Positions 44,349 through 53,463 of a DNA stretch of 64,000 nucleotides are shown piece after piece. Each line of letters opens with the position of its first letter. The first letter of the stretch is position 1. The translations under genes and the position numbers were made by a program. The notes under the pieces were generated by a model that made no database searches, was not told where the DNA came from, and saw only the letters and a list, made by a program, of their open reading frames with translations. The DNA is from JALZKA01 sp963734015 (lineage in GTDB: Bacteria > Actinomycetota > Thermoleophilia > Solirubrobacterales > 70-9): assembly GCA_963734015.1 (NCBI GenBank), contig CAVTFG010000014.1, positions 62,001 to 126,000 of the forward strand, in the 5' to 3' direction.

Positions 44349-45029
44349 TCAGGCGACGGTCTCCGCTCGCGCGGGGACGCCCGCCAGCCAGTCGCGGAAC
44401 GCATCGACGCCTTCCCCCGTGCGGGCGCTGACCAGCATCGTCTCCGCCCGGGGGTTCACGTTGTCGATGTTGGCGACGAGCCGATCGACGTCGAAGTCCA
44501 GGTGCGGCAGCAGGTCGATCTTGTTGATCACGACCATCTCGCACGCCCGGAACATGAGCGGGTACTTGAGCGGCTTGTCCTCGCCCTCTGTGACCGAGGT
44601 GATCATCGCCCGCACGTCCTCGCCCACCCGGAACTCGGCCGGACAGACCAGGTTCCCGACGTTCTCGATCACCAAGAGGTCGATGCCGTCGAGCTCGAGG
44701 GACGGGATCGCGGAGCGCACCATGTTCGCGTCGAGGTGGCACTCGCCTCCGAAACCCTGATCCGTGTTGATCTGGGTCACGGGCACGTGCAGGCTCGCGA
44801 TCCGGTCGGCGTCCAGGGACCCGGCGACGTCGCCCTCAAGGACCCCCGGACGGACGCCCTCGAGCCCGCGCAGCGCCGCCTCGAGGAGGCTGGTCTTGCC
44901 GGCGCCGGGCGCGCTCATCAGGTTCACGACGCGGACGCCGGAGCGGTCGAAGTCGTCGCGGTTGGCGCGCGCGATCGTCTCGTTGGCGTCCAGCGCGTCC
45001 TCGGCGACCCTGATCTTCGTGCGGTGCAT
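44349..45029 (-). CDS. hypB: Hydrogenase nickel-insertion GTPase HypB
   Basis: 226 residues from the ATG at 45029; upstream codons overlap hypA and are discarded. G1 loop SAPGAGKTSLLEAAL, metal-binding GFGGECHLDANMV and NVGNLVCPAEFRVGE, G4 NKIDLLPHLDFDV. Delivers nickel to the large subunit with HypA. It lacks the His-rich N-terminal nickel-storage stretch seen in some HypBs, consistent with the His-rich loop on the NicO transporter. Confidence 0.95.
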   Translation of the reverse strand: MHRTKIRVAEDALDANETIARANRDDFDRSGVRVVNLMSAPGAGKTSLLEAALRGLEGVRPGVLEGDVAGSLDADRIASLHVPVTQINTDQGFGGECHLDANMVRSAIPSLELDGIDLLVIENVGNLVCPAEFRVGEDVRAMITSVTEGEDKPLKYPLMFRACEMVVINKIDLLPHLDFDVDRLVANIDNVNPRAETMLVSARTGEGVDAFRDWLAGVPARAETVA

Positions 45030-45043
45030 GCTGCCTCCCTCGC

Positions 45044-45451
45044 TCAGGCGGAGCCCGTGGCGGGCACCGCATCGGAAACTTCGATCGACTCGACCTCGAG
45101 CTCCCCGCCCGTCAGGACCTCCCCCGCCTCGCCGCACGTCGGGCAGCGGAACGCGGGGACCGGCGGCGGCCCTCCCGGCCCGGGCGTCTCGTGGGTGGCC
45201 AGCGGTGGAGGTGCCGGATCCCACTCGCACCAGCACGCCGGGCAGCGGAGCTCAGAGCCGACCTGCTCGATCCGCAGGTCGGCGCCCTCGACGTCGGTGT
45301 CGCGGGCGACGATCTCGAAATAGAACGAGAGCGAGTCCGGCACGACCTGGCGCAGGCGGCCGACCCGCACGTCGACGACGGTCACCTTGCGCCCGCCCGC
45401 GTGCCGCAGAGCCGTGTCCACGATCGCCTGGCTGATCGAGAGCTCATGCAT
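45044..45451 (-). CDS. hypA: Hydrogenase nickel chaperone HypA
   Basis: 135 residues. N-terminal MHELSISQAIVDTAL provides the nickel site (His2, Glu3); the zinc domain has CPACWCEW and FRCPTCGEAG. A ~30-residue insertion rich in Pro and Gly lies between the two CxxC pairs (DPAPPPLATHETPGPGGPPP), making it longer than the ~115-residue norm. Overlaps the end of the protease gene by 8 nt. Confidence 0.93.
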   Translation of the reverse strand: MHELSISQAIVDTALRHAGGRKVTVVDVRVGRLRQVVPDSLSFYFEIVARDTDVEGADLRIEQVGSELRCPACWCEWDPAPPPLATHETPGPGGPPPVPAFRCPTCGEAGEVLTGGELEVESIEVSDAVPATGSA

Positions 45452-45964
45452 CCGCGCTCGCCTCCTCGTACGCGTCGGTCCTGCGCAGCTCTTCCACCGT
45501 CTCGAGCACGAGGGTCACCCCGCGCTCGACCGCTGCCGCCACGGCGGGCGAGAGCTCCAAACCCATCTCCTCGACCTCGGCGGGCTCGCACGCGACGACC
45601 GTGACCTTGCCGGGCCAGCCGCCGACGGTCTTGACGAATCGCAGGACGCTCTCCGGGTCCATGCCGTGCGGGTTGATCACCTCGCCGTCGGCGATCGGCT
45701 TGATCTCGGCCGGGTCCGGCTCCATGACATAGAGGGTTCCGGGCTCGCCGCCCTGGCGACTGACGTCGACCAGGACCAGCGCGTCGTAGCCGCGCATCAG
45801 CTCGTAGGCGAGGTCGAGGCCGCCGGTGCCCGAATCGAGCAGCGTCACCCCGGTCGGCAGCTGGCGCCGTCAAGGGCTTCGACGACCTTGCTCCCGAAGC
45901 CGTCGTCCTGGAGCCACGAGTTGCCGACGCCGGCGACGAGGATCTGCGGCTCATGAGGCTTCAT
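45444..45964 (-). CDS. Hydrogenase maturation protease, one frame break
   Basis: HycI/HupD-type endopeptidase that trims the large-subunit C-terminus after nickel insertion. MKPHEPQILVAGVGNSWLQDDGFG carries the N-terminal metal-binding region, and VTLLDSGTGGLDLAYELM, LVLVDVSRQGGEPG and INPHGMDPESV the remaining conserved parts. They lie in two frames; one base is missing near 45867 (VEALDG | QLPTGV). Joined, ~173 residues, normal. The cleavage site would be after the His of DPCLPCGVH in the large subunit. Confidence 0.88.
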
Positions 45965-46016
45965 GTCAGCCGCCTCAACAACGGCGGGATTCGGCTTCGT
46001 CCTATCGGACTCCGCC

Positions 46017-47159
46017 TCATACCGGCTCGACCTCGTCTCCCTTGAAGAAGATGTAGCGGCCGGTCTCGCGGAAGAGCTCCTGCGACGCGTCCCCGTCAAC
46101 GGTGACGCCGACGTGGATCTTGTCGTCATAGTCGAAGTAGATGCGCTCGACCGTCGCGGTGCGCCCGGCGAGCAGGGTGTCGTAGATGTCGCGCCCGCCC
46201 GGCGCCGGCCTCAGGACGACCTTGCCGCCCTTGCGGACGACGCCGCGATCCGTCTTGACCTCCGCCTCACCGGGGTTGGGGTGTCCCGGCTCTGCGTCTT
46301 CGATTTCCTCCAGCCTCCCGTGGAGGCGCATGATCTCCTCCGGGGTGGTTCCCTGCGCCCGCGCGATCATCTCGCGCACCGCTTCGTCCTGGCCCGAGAT
46401 CTGCTCGCGCTCCGAGTCCGAGAGCGCCTGCACGTGGAGCAGCAGCGCCTCCTCGATCTCGGTGTTGTCGAACAGGTTGCCCAGGCTCTCCGGCGCCATC
46501 GCGGGATGGTCGGGCAGCACGAAGGCGGCACCGAGGATCGCGGTGTCCGAAGGGTTGGCGAGCACCGGGAACGTGTTCGCGCTCCGGCACTCGGCCACCG
46601 CGGCGCCCGCCGTCCCGTCGCGCTCGAGCGGTGAGACGAACGCCCCTGCCGAGGTCTCGATCACCACGAGCGTCGACATCAGGCTGAAGCGCAGCGCCTC
46701 CGCCCGGGTCGGGTCGTCTCCGGCATCGATCACGGTGGAGTTGTGGACGCACATGCGGACCCGGGCCAGGTCGCCTTCGAGGAGCTCGGCACGCAGCCTC
46801 ACCCTGCCCTCGACCCGCTCGTCGCCCTCGAACTCGAACGAGGTGCCGACCCCAGCATTCGCCAGTTCGGAAAGGTCGGTTGCCGGCAGCTCCAGCCGGC
46901 GCTCGGTCGCCCGGTGGCGATCGCCGGCCGCCTGCAGGAACCGGACGGTCCCGGTCAGCCTGGCCCCCTCGGGAGCGGCCAGCACGCACTCCGCGCGCAG
47001 GTGGTCGAACGTGGCCGGGTTGCCCGACGCGTAGGCGGGCGGGTAGACGATCCCGAACGGCGTGGGGGTCGCGTTCTTGGTCGCGCCCGGCGTGTAGGGG
47101 TAGAGGGCATAGCCCTCGTAGAGCAGGGAGTCGACGAGGGTTTCGAGCGGCTTCTCCAC
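46017..47159 (-). CDS. Hydrogenase-cluster conserved protein, unknown function (380 aa)
   Basis: Begins MEKPLETLVDSLLYEGYALYPYTPGATKNATPTPFG and is predicted as a mostly beta fold. The C-terminal ~60 residues (VRKGGKVVLRPAPGGRDIYD ... AGRTATVERIYFDYDDKIHV) look like an SH3-like or translation-barrel module. No cysteine motif and no membrane segment. The N-terminal phrase YALYPYTPGATKN and this position next to the two accessory genes suggest a maturation or assembly factor specific to group 1h hydrogenases, but no function is known to me. Confidence 0.7.
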   Translation of the reverse strand: MEKPLETLVDSLLYEGYALYPYTPGATKNATPTPFGIVYPPAYASGNPATFDHLRAECVLAAPEGARLTGTVRFLQAAGDRHRATERRLELPATDLSELANAGVGTSFEFEGDERVEGRVRLRAELLEGDLARVRMCVHNSTVIDAGDDPTRAEALRFSLMSTLVVIETSAGAFVSPLERDGTAGAAVAECRSANTFPVLANPSDTAILGAAFVLPDHPAMAPESLGNLFDNTEIEEALLLHVQALSDSEREQISGQDEAVREMIARAQGTTPEEIMRLHGRLEEIEDAEPGHPNPGEAEVKTDRGVVRKGGKVVLRPAPGGRDIYDTLLAGRTATVERIYFDYDDKIHVGVTVDGDASQELFRETGRYIFFKGDEVEPV

Positions 47160-47845
47160 TAGCCCTCATCCTCCGCCTCGTCGAGCAGCTCGGAGACGCA
47201 GGCGTCGAAGGTGGGCGAGCCGAGACGGACCTTGCGCGTCCGGAGACGTTCCACGGTGTCCGTCGCGAGCGGGATCCAACCGCGATTCGGGTGATGGCCG
47301 GCGATCATCCGCTGCCACGCCGAGATCGGCATGTCGAAGCGGATCGAGCGGTCCCACGGGACCAGCACGACCTGGGCGCCGCCCGAGTCGTCCTCGTAGA
47401 AGACCGTGCCGTTGAAGTGGATCCGCAGCGGGACCGTGCCGTCCGCGAGCGAGCCGAAGTACTTCCCCGAGGCAAGCTCGAGGTCGTAGGTGCATTGGAC
47501 CGGCAGGGCGAACTCCCCGAGAGCCGTGAAGCCCGGGACCATCGTCTCCACCTGGGCCCAGCGGAACGCGCCGGTGGTCGAGGACCAGCGCTCCGGCGCG
47601 CCGAACAGCTCCTCCAGGCGCTCCCGCTCGCCCGGGTCGTACTTGCGCTTGGCGGGCTCGACCGTGAACAGCGCCGTGAGCGCCACGGCGTACACCGGGC
47701 GTTCCGTGTCGGTGGTGATGCGGCCGTTGAACTGCAGCGTCGGCGCCACCGCCCGGGGCACCGGCTCCACCGAGACGATCTCGAACTCGGGCTCCGGAGC
47801 CCCCGCGAAGGCCGGCGCCGGCGCGTTCTCCGGGACGGCGCTCAT
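47159..47845 (-). CDS. Hydrogenase-cluster conserved protein (DUF6084-like)
   Basis: 228 residues from ATG 47845. MSAVPENAPAPAFAGAPEPE is a disordered start; the core shows LQFNGRITTDTERPVYAVAL, RIHFNGTVFYEDDSGGAQVV and VPWDRSIRFDMPISAWQRMI. I recall this as the DUF6084 family, found beside actinobacterial hydrogenases, but this name is from memory. It overlaps the neighbours on both sides by 1-4 nt, so it is tightly co-translated. Function unknown. Confidence 0.65.
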   Translation of the reverse strand: MSAVPENAPAPAFAGAPEPEFEIVSVEPVPRAVAPTLQFNGRITTDTERPVYAVALTALFTVEPAKRKYDPGERERLEELFGAPERWSSTTGAFRWAQVETMVPGFTALGEFALPVQCTYDLELASGKYFGSLADGTVPLRIHFNGTVFYEDDSGGAQVVLVPWDRSIRFDMPISAWQRMIAGHHPNRGWIPLATDTVERLRTRKVRLGSPTFDACVSELLDEAEDEG

Positions 47846-48540
47846 GCCGGGTGGCGCTCCCGGAGCTCGCCGAAGAAGCTCGCGATCGCCGCGTCGACCT
47901 CGGCGCCTCCCGAGATCCCCTCCCAGGCCGCCTTCACGGTCCCGACCATCCGGTAGCACTCGTCGATCGGGAGCACGACGTGGATCGGGGGATCGGCGAG
48001 CCGGTTCACCACGAACCCTTCCGCGTCGGGCTCCAGGCTCGCCAACTCCGGGTTCGCCGCCTTCAGCTCGTCCCAGGCATCGAGGTCGAGCTCGCACTCG
48101 GTCGAGCCCGCCGGACTGGGATAGAACGCGACGGTCTCGCCCGTCGCACCGTTGATCGTGAAGAACGCGAGCCCGATCGGTATCCCCAGCCGCGCCCAGA
48201 GCTCGTCCGCCATCTCGAGCTCGTCGATCCAGGCGACGCGGGTCCCGGCGGGCCGCATGTCCGGGTCCGCCGAGCGCTCGTTCAGGCAGGTCTCGCACGC
48301 GCACAGGATGCGCCGCTCGGTCAGCTGAAGAAGGTGGCGGTGTTCGGCCGGGAGCGGCGTCCCGCACAGGTCGCACTGCTCCTCGCTCGCGGCCGCCGAA
48401 GCTCCGTTCGCGCCGGAAGGCTGCCCGGCGCCCGCTCGGGAGAGGCCGCGCAGGCCGCTGACCAGGTCGGCGCGGCGCCGGTCGGCCGCCTTCTGCGACA
48501 GCGCGTCGCGGCCGGTCCCGTCGCCGTTGCCCGGGGACAT
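47842..48540 (-). CDS. Hydrogenase-cluster zinc-ribbon protein (DUF5947-like)
   Basis: 232 residues from the ATG at 48540. A disordered ~40-residue start is followed by EEQCDLCGTPLPAEHRHLLQ and CACETCLNERSA: a four-cysteine metal site (CxxC/CxxC). The rest is an alpha/beta domain (GLAFFTINGATGETVAFYPS; DPPIHVVLPIDECYRMVGTV). It fits what I recall as DUF5947 near Streptomyces hydrogenases. Probably an assembly or redox-associated protein; unproven. ATGA overlap with the next gene. Confidence 0.65.
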   Translation of the reverse strand: MSPGNGDGTGRDALSQKAADRRRADLVSGLRGLSRAGAGQPSGANGASAAASEEQCDLCGTPLPAEHRHLLQLTERRILCACETCLNERSADPDMRPAGTRVAWIDELEMADELWARLGIPIGLAFFTINGATGETVAFYPSPAGSTECELDLDAWDELKAANPELASLEPDAEGFVVNRLADPPIHVVLPIDECYRMVGTVKAAWEGISGGAEVDAAIASFFGELRERHPA

Positions 48541-48541
48541 T

Positions 48542-49417
48542 TCAGACCGCCAGGGCGACGCGCGCGCCGCCCTCGTCCGGCAACAGCGGCACCGGCTCGA
48601 GCTGGCCGCCTCCGTTGTCCACGGCTCTCCCGGCGCTCGGCAGGTCGAACTGCTGCCCGCATTCCGGGCAGCCGAGAAGCCCACCGAGAAGCGTGCCGCC
48701 GGACAGCGCAGCGCCACAGGCGGCGCACGAGTCACGGAACGCGAGCAGCACCCCGTCCACCCGGGCGACCAGGAGCGGCACGCCGCCGATCTCCTCGCGG
48801 CGGACCCGCCCCTCCTCGACGCCGCTCGCACCGTCCAGGTCGTGCCAGGAGGGAGTCACGCCCGGCGTTCCCGGGGCGACCTGCAGCACCGGCAGCTCGG
48901 TGCCGCTCGCCGGCTCGGCCGGCGCCGCCTCCAATCCCTCGACCACCAGGCCCTCCAGGTCCGGCGCCGCCTCGTCCAGCGCCTGCTTGACGGCCAGCTC
49001 CAGCGTCGCCGACGACGCCGGGCAGGTCTTGCAGCTTCCCTGCAGGCGCAGGCGGGCAACGCCGTCCTCGATGCCGAGCAGCTCCATGTCGCCGCCGTGC
49101 GACTCCAGGTAGGGACGCACCGAGTCGAGCGCCTCCGCCACGCGCTCGTCCAGCGGCACCGGGTAGAGGTCGTGGATCAGGAGCAGGCTGGCCACCACGC
49201 CATCGTCGGCCAGCCGCTCGCGCAGCGCGGCGGCCTCGTCACCGCCCTCGTCGAGCACGCCGACGATCCGGCGCATGCCCTCGCCGTAGAGCTCGACGAC
49301 CGCTCCGACCAGGGCCTCGGCGAGCTCGCGATCGCGCGGGTCCGATACGTCGGAGAGCCGCTCCTGCAGCTCCTGGACCCGCGCGACAAGCTCGTCGGCG
49401 GTGGTCTCCTCACTCAT
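48542..49417 (-). CDS. NifU C-terminal domain fused to a four-Cys Rieske-like domain
   Basis: 291 residues. Helical start (about 1-75), then a NifU-type Fe-S scaffold domain (about 80-165) with GVARLRLQGSCKTCPASSATL (CxxC), and a C-terminal domain (about 200-275) positioned like a Rieske ferredoxin: FRDSCAACGAALSGG and GCPECGQQFDL. Rieske proteins have CxH...CxxH; here both His are Cys, giving CxxC...CxxC, so it would bind a different cluster or zinc. NifU/Rieske-type accessory genes are known in group 1h clusters; this one may assemble or relay electrons from the hydrogenase Fe-S chain. Confidence 0.8.
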   Translation of the reverse strand: MSEETTADELVARVQELQERLSDVSDPRDRELAEALVGAVVELYGEGMRRIVGVLDEGGDEAAALRERLADDGVVASLLLIHDLYPVPLDERVAEALDSVRPYLESHGGDMELLGIEDGVARLRLQGSCKTCPASSATLELAVKQALDEAAPDLEGLVVEGLEAAPAEPASGTELPVLQVAPGTPGVTPSWHDLDGASGVEEGRVRREEIGGVPLLVARVDGVLLAFRDSCAACGAALSGGTLLGGLLGCPECGQQFDLPSAGRAVDNGGGQLEPVPLLPDEGGARVALAV

Positions 49418-49433
49418 GCCGATCGTGCACTCC

Positions 49434-51217
49434 TCAGCACATGCCGGTCGGTGTGTGCTGGACCTTGCGGACCTGGCCGTTGCCGGTGTACATGTGGACG
49501 CCGCAGGGGAGGCAGGGGTCGAAGCTCCGCACCGCCCGCATGATGTCCACGCCCTTGAAGTTCTCCGGGCCGTTCTCCTCGAAGATCGGGGTGTTCTGCA
49601 CCGCGTCCTCGTAGGGGCCGGGAGTCCCGTAGACGTCGCGCACGCTGGCGTTCCACGGCGTCGGCGGGTAGGGCTGGTAGTTCGCGATCTTGCCGCCGCG
49701 AATCACCATGTGGTGCGACAGCACGCCGCGCGCCGCCTCGTGGAAGCCGACGCTGACGGCCTCCTCCGGGACCTTGAAGTCGTTCCACGACTTCGTCCGG
49801 CCGGCGCGCACCTCGGTGAACGCCCGTTCGAGGCAATGGAGCCCGATCAGGGCCGAGTACGCCTGGTGATACGTCCGGGCGCGGTCGCGCTCGATCGCGT
49901 TCGACTTCTCCGGGATCTTCCACTCCAGCTCCATCTCGGCGGAGTTCGGCGTCTTCGGCAGCACCATCTGGATCGAATCGCCGGTCGCCTTGGCGTAGCC
50001 GAAGTCGACCAGTCCGGCCTTGGCCGTGCACCACTGGCGCGCGAACGGGCCGCCGCCGGTGTCGCAGCAGACGTGCGTGTCGTTGCGTGCGTCGTAGATC
50101 CGTGGCGAGACGACCCAGCTGTACTTGTCCGCGAAGTCGCGCTTCTGCGGCCGCGGGATCGTGACCTTGTTCCACGGGTGCCGCGGGTCCACCGGGTTGC
50201 CCAGCGGGTCCTCGGTGACCAGGGGCTGCTCGGTCTCGGTCCAGTCGTCGAAGTACGAGCTGCCGAGCAGGATCCTGATCATCAGGTTGATCTCGACCAG
50301 GTCGGTGGAGATCAGTTCGCCGTTGATCACCACGCCGGGCGTGATGTAGCGCTTGCGACCCCACTCGGTCATGTTCGCGTAGGAGTAGTCGACGTAATCG
50401 GGGTCGTCGAAGCTGCCCCAGTTGACGAGGTTGGTGTCGCGGTAGCCGACCATGTCGTACCCCGGCAGCTCCCTCAGGAAGAAGTCGTAGAGGTCGTCGT
50501 GCATCGGCACGCTGCGCTTCACGTAGTCGAAGTAGCGCATCAGGCGCACGTAGTAGTCGGTGAGCGTCTGGTGCGTGATGTTGGCGCTGCAGCCGCCGGG
50601 CATGATCGTCGACGGGTGGGTGTGCCGGCCGCCGAACAGCACGTACATCTCGCGCGTCCAGCGGGCCACCTGGAGCGTCTCCAGGTAGAAGTCGCCGGTG
50701 AACGGGTTGAGCGAGCGCATGATGTCGGCGATCGTTCGGTAGCCGTGGTGCTCCACCCCGGCGCCGACGTCTGCTCGGCCTTCTGGAGCAAGGACGGGTT
50801 CGTCTCCTTGACCATCTGCTCGCAGAAGTCCACGTTGCACATGCAGTCGTTGAAGATCGCGTGGTCGAACATGTAGTCCGCGGTCTCCGCCAGGTTGAAG
50901 GCGAGGTCGCCCAGCGGCGGCGGCTTCACCCCGTACGCCATGTTCTGGTTCAGGCACGAGCAGGTGCAGTGGTTGTCACCGCAGATGCCGCAGATCCGGC
51001 TCGTGATGAAGTGCGCGTCCCGTGGGTCGATCCCCTTCATGAAGATGTCGAACCCGCGGAAGATCATCGAGGTCGAGTAGCACTTCAGGACCTGCCGGTT
51101 CGAGAAGTCGATCTCGGTGTGGATCCCGAGGCTGCCGACGATCCGGGTGATCGGATCCCACGACATCTCCTTGACCATGACCTTGGAGTCACTGGGGGGC
51201 GTCTCAACGGTTGCCAT
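49434..51217 (-). CDS. hhyL: [NiFe] hydrogenase large subunit, group 1h (one frame break)
   Basis: Catalytic subunit that oxidises H2, including atmospheric H2, in actinobacteria. L1 motif ITSRICGICGDNHCTCSC (Cys76, Cys79) and L2 motif SFDPCLPCGVHMYTGNG give the four Ni-Fe ligands; MVKEMSWDPITRIVGSLGIH is typical of the former group 5 (1h). A ~20-residue extension follows the L2 His and would be cut by the protease. The frame shifts near 50757, where a run of four C/G appears one short (SAPG | VEHHGYRTIADIM); corrected length ~594 residues. The small subunit precedes it. No membrane anchor gene is present. Confidence 0.95.
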
Positions 51218-51271
51218 CTGTTCTCTCCTTCTGGTTCAAGCGTTCTCGAGCTCTGCTCCTCCGGCCTCAGC

Positions 51272-52342
51272 TCATGCGTAGTTCCTGGGCTGGTAGCCGG
51301 TCTCGAGCCTCGAGCTGGGCTTGCGCCAGGCCGGCTCGACGTCGTACTTGTTCTTGATGTTCCGCTTGCGGAAGTAGCGGATCACGGGGCCCATCGCGAA
51401 CTTCTCGAAGTTCGAGGCCAGGTTCCCCATCGGGTCCGCGTCCATGAACGGCATGTACTTGTCCGGGAAGCCGGGCATCGTGCAGGCCATGCAGATGCCG
51501 CCCACGTTCGGGCAGCCGCCGTAGCCGTCGACCCAGCCGCGGACCGGGACGTTGCACTTCACGACCGGCCCCTTGCAGCCCAGCTTCACCAGGCAGCGCG
51601 GGTCGTCGCCGTACTCGGTGGCGAACTCCCCCTGCTCCGCGAAGCCCGCCCGGTTGCAGCCCTCGCGGACCGTGCGGCCGAAGAGCCAGCGCGGGCGGAG
51701 CTGCTCGTCCAGGTCCGGCACCGGCGCGCGACCGGCGAGGTGCAGGGCGAGGTACAGCAGCACCTCGGTCATGTTGTCCGGCTGCGCCGGGCAGCCCGGG
51801 ATGTTCACGACCGGCAGGTTGGCCTTCGACTTCCAATCCCAGCCCAGGTGGTCGGCGACCCCCATCGCCCCCGTCGGGTTGTTCTTCATCGCCGGGATGC
51901 CGCCGTAGGTGGCGCAGGTCCCGACCGCGACCACCGCCGCGGCCTTCGGCGCCAGCCGATCGAGCCAGTCCGAGGTGGTGATCGGCTGGCCGGTCTCGGG
52001 GTCGTCGCCGATCCCGGCCCAGTAGCCCTCGCCCGAGAGCTTCTCGTTCGGGATCGACCCCTCGACCACCAGCACGAACGGATCGATCTCGCCACGCTCG
52101 GCGCGCCACCACCACTCGATGAACTCCGGCCCGTTCTCGTAGGCGAGCACCGGGTTGTGGACGATGACCTTCGGCATCCCCGGGATCGTCTGGAGGATGA
52201 TGTCCTCCAGGCTCGGGTTGACCGCGGAGGTCATGGCGACGGAGTCGCCGTCGCAGGAGAGTCCCGTGGTCATCCAAATGACGTGGGCCTCGACGGCCTC
52301 GGTCGTCTTCTGGTCCGGTACGAACTCGGTGGCCAGTGCCAT
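51272..52342 (-). CDS. hhyS: [NiFe] hydrogenase small subunit, group 1h
   Basis: 356 residues from the ATG at 52342, which has AGGAG 8 nt upstream. Holds three Fe-S clusters. The proximal-cluster motif reads GLSCDGDSVAMTS (Cys30, Asp33): the usual CxGC is CxGD, the Asp ligand known from the Ralstonia group 1h enzyme and linked to O2 tolerance. Other cluster Cys: VGTCATYGG, IPGCPAQP, REGCNRAG, DPRCLVKLGCKGPVVKCN and VGGICMACTMPGFPD. There is no Tat signal peptide, so the enzyme stays on the cytoplasmic side. Confidence 0.96.
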   Translation of the reverse strand: MALATEFVPDQKTTEAVEAHVIWMTTGLSCDGDSVAMTSAVNPSLEDIILQTIPGMPKVIVHNPVLAYENGPEFIEWWWRAERGEIDPFVLVVEGSIPNEKLSGEGYWAGIGDDPETGQPITTSDWLDRLAPKAAAVVAVGTCATYGGIPAMKNNPTGAMGVADHLGWDWKSKANLPVVNIPGCPAQPDNMTEVLLYLALHLAGRAPVPDLDEQLRPRWLFGRTVREGCNRAGFAEQGEFATEYGDDPRCLVKLGCKGPVVKCNVPVRGWVDGYGGCPNVGGICMACTMPGFPDKYMPFMDADPMGNLASNFEKFAMGPVIRYFRKRNIKNKYDVEPAWRKPSSRLETGYQPRNYA

Positions 52343-52370
52343 CAGCACTCTCCTTTTCCGCGTGTTTTCA

Positions 52371-53463
52371 TCAACAGATCCTCGGTAGCGGGTCGCCCGC
52401 GAGCAGGTCCATCACCCGGCGGCCGCCGAAGGCCGTTTCCACCAGGACCATCCCCGGCGGCTCCGCCGTCACCTCGCCGATCTCGACGGCGGTCTCGCAG
52501 CCCGGCACCGCGCGCAGGGCCGCCAGGGCCCCGTCCGCGGCCGCGCGGCGCGACGAAAGCGACCATCACGCCCTCGTTCGCCACGTACATCGGGTCGATC
52601 CCGAGCAACTCGGATGCGCCCGCGACCTCCGGGGTGACGGGGATCTCGGCCTCGCGTACGCCGATGCCGACGCCCGAGGCCCGGGCCAGCTCGTTCAGGG
52701 CGCTCGCCACCCCGCCGCGGGTCGCATCGCGCATGCAGCGCAGCGCCTCGCCGGCGGCGTCCAGCAGGGCATCCGCCACGGGCCACAGCGAGCGCGTGTC
52801 GGAGACGACGTCGGCGTCGAGCCCGAGCTCGCCGCGCGCCAGCATGATCGCCGTGCCGTGCTCGCCGATCGTCTTCGAGACGAGCACGCGGTCGCCGGGC
52901 TCCAACGAGGCGGTCGCCAGCATCGCCCGGGCGTCCACGGATCCGATCCCGGTGGTGCACACGTACATCCCGTCGGCGTGGCCACGCTCGACCACCTTCG
53001 TGTCGCCGGCGACCACCTCGACGCCGGCCGCCTTCGCGGCTCCGGCGATCGCCTCGACCTCCGCCCTGAGCACGTCGGCGTCGAGTCCCTCCTCGAGGAC
53101 GAGCGCCAGGCTCAGCGCCTCGGCCCGGGCGCCGGCCGCGGCGAGGTCGTTGACCGTGCCGTAGACCGCGAGCTCACCGATCGATCCGCCGGGGAACCGC
53201 AACGGCTTGACCACGAAGGTGTCGGTCGTCAACGCGACGGCGCTGTCGCCGATCCTGACCACGCCCGCGTCGCCCAGCTGGTCCAGCGCCTCTGACTCGA
53301 AGGCCGGCGCCAGCAGCCCTTCGATCATCGTCTGGCTCGCCTTGCCCCCGGCCCCGTGGGCCATCGTGACCCGCTCGTCCTTGAAGCGGGGGCGCTTCGA
53401 GCGCGCCGTCTCGATGATCTCGAGGATCCGCTGCTCGCGATCCGGGGCGCTGGTCGGTTCCAT
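52371..53463 (-). CDS. hypE: Hydrogenase maturation protein HypE, one frame break
   Basis: Dehydrates the carbamoyl-thiocarbamate of its C-terminal Cys to thiocyanate, donor of the CN ligands. PurM-like fold: VTMAHGAGGKASQTMIEGLL, RIGDSAVALTTDTFVVKPLRF, RCMRDATRGGVASALNELA. The end is shifted near 52546; the corrected frame reads AADGALAALRAVPGCETAV ... FGGRRVMDLLAGDPLPRIC with the obligatory terminal Cys and stop at 52371. ~364 residues. Overlaps hypD as ATGA. Confidence 0.94.
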
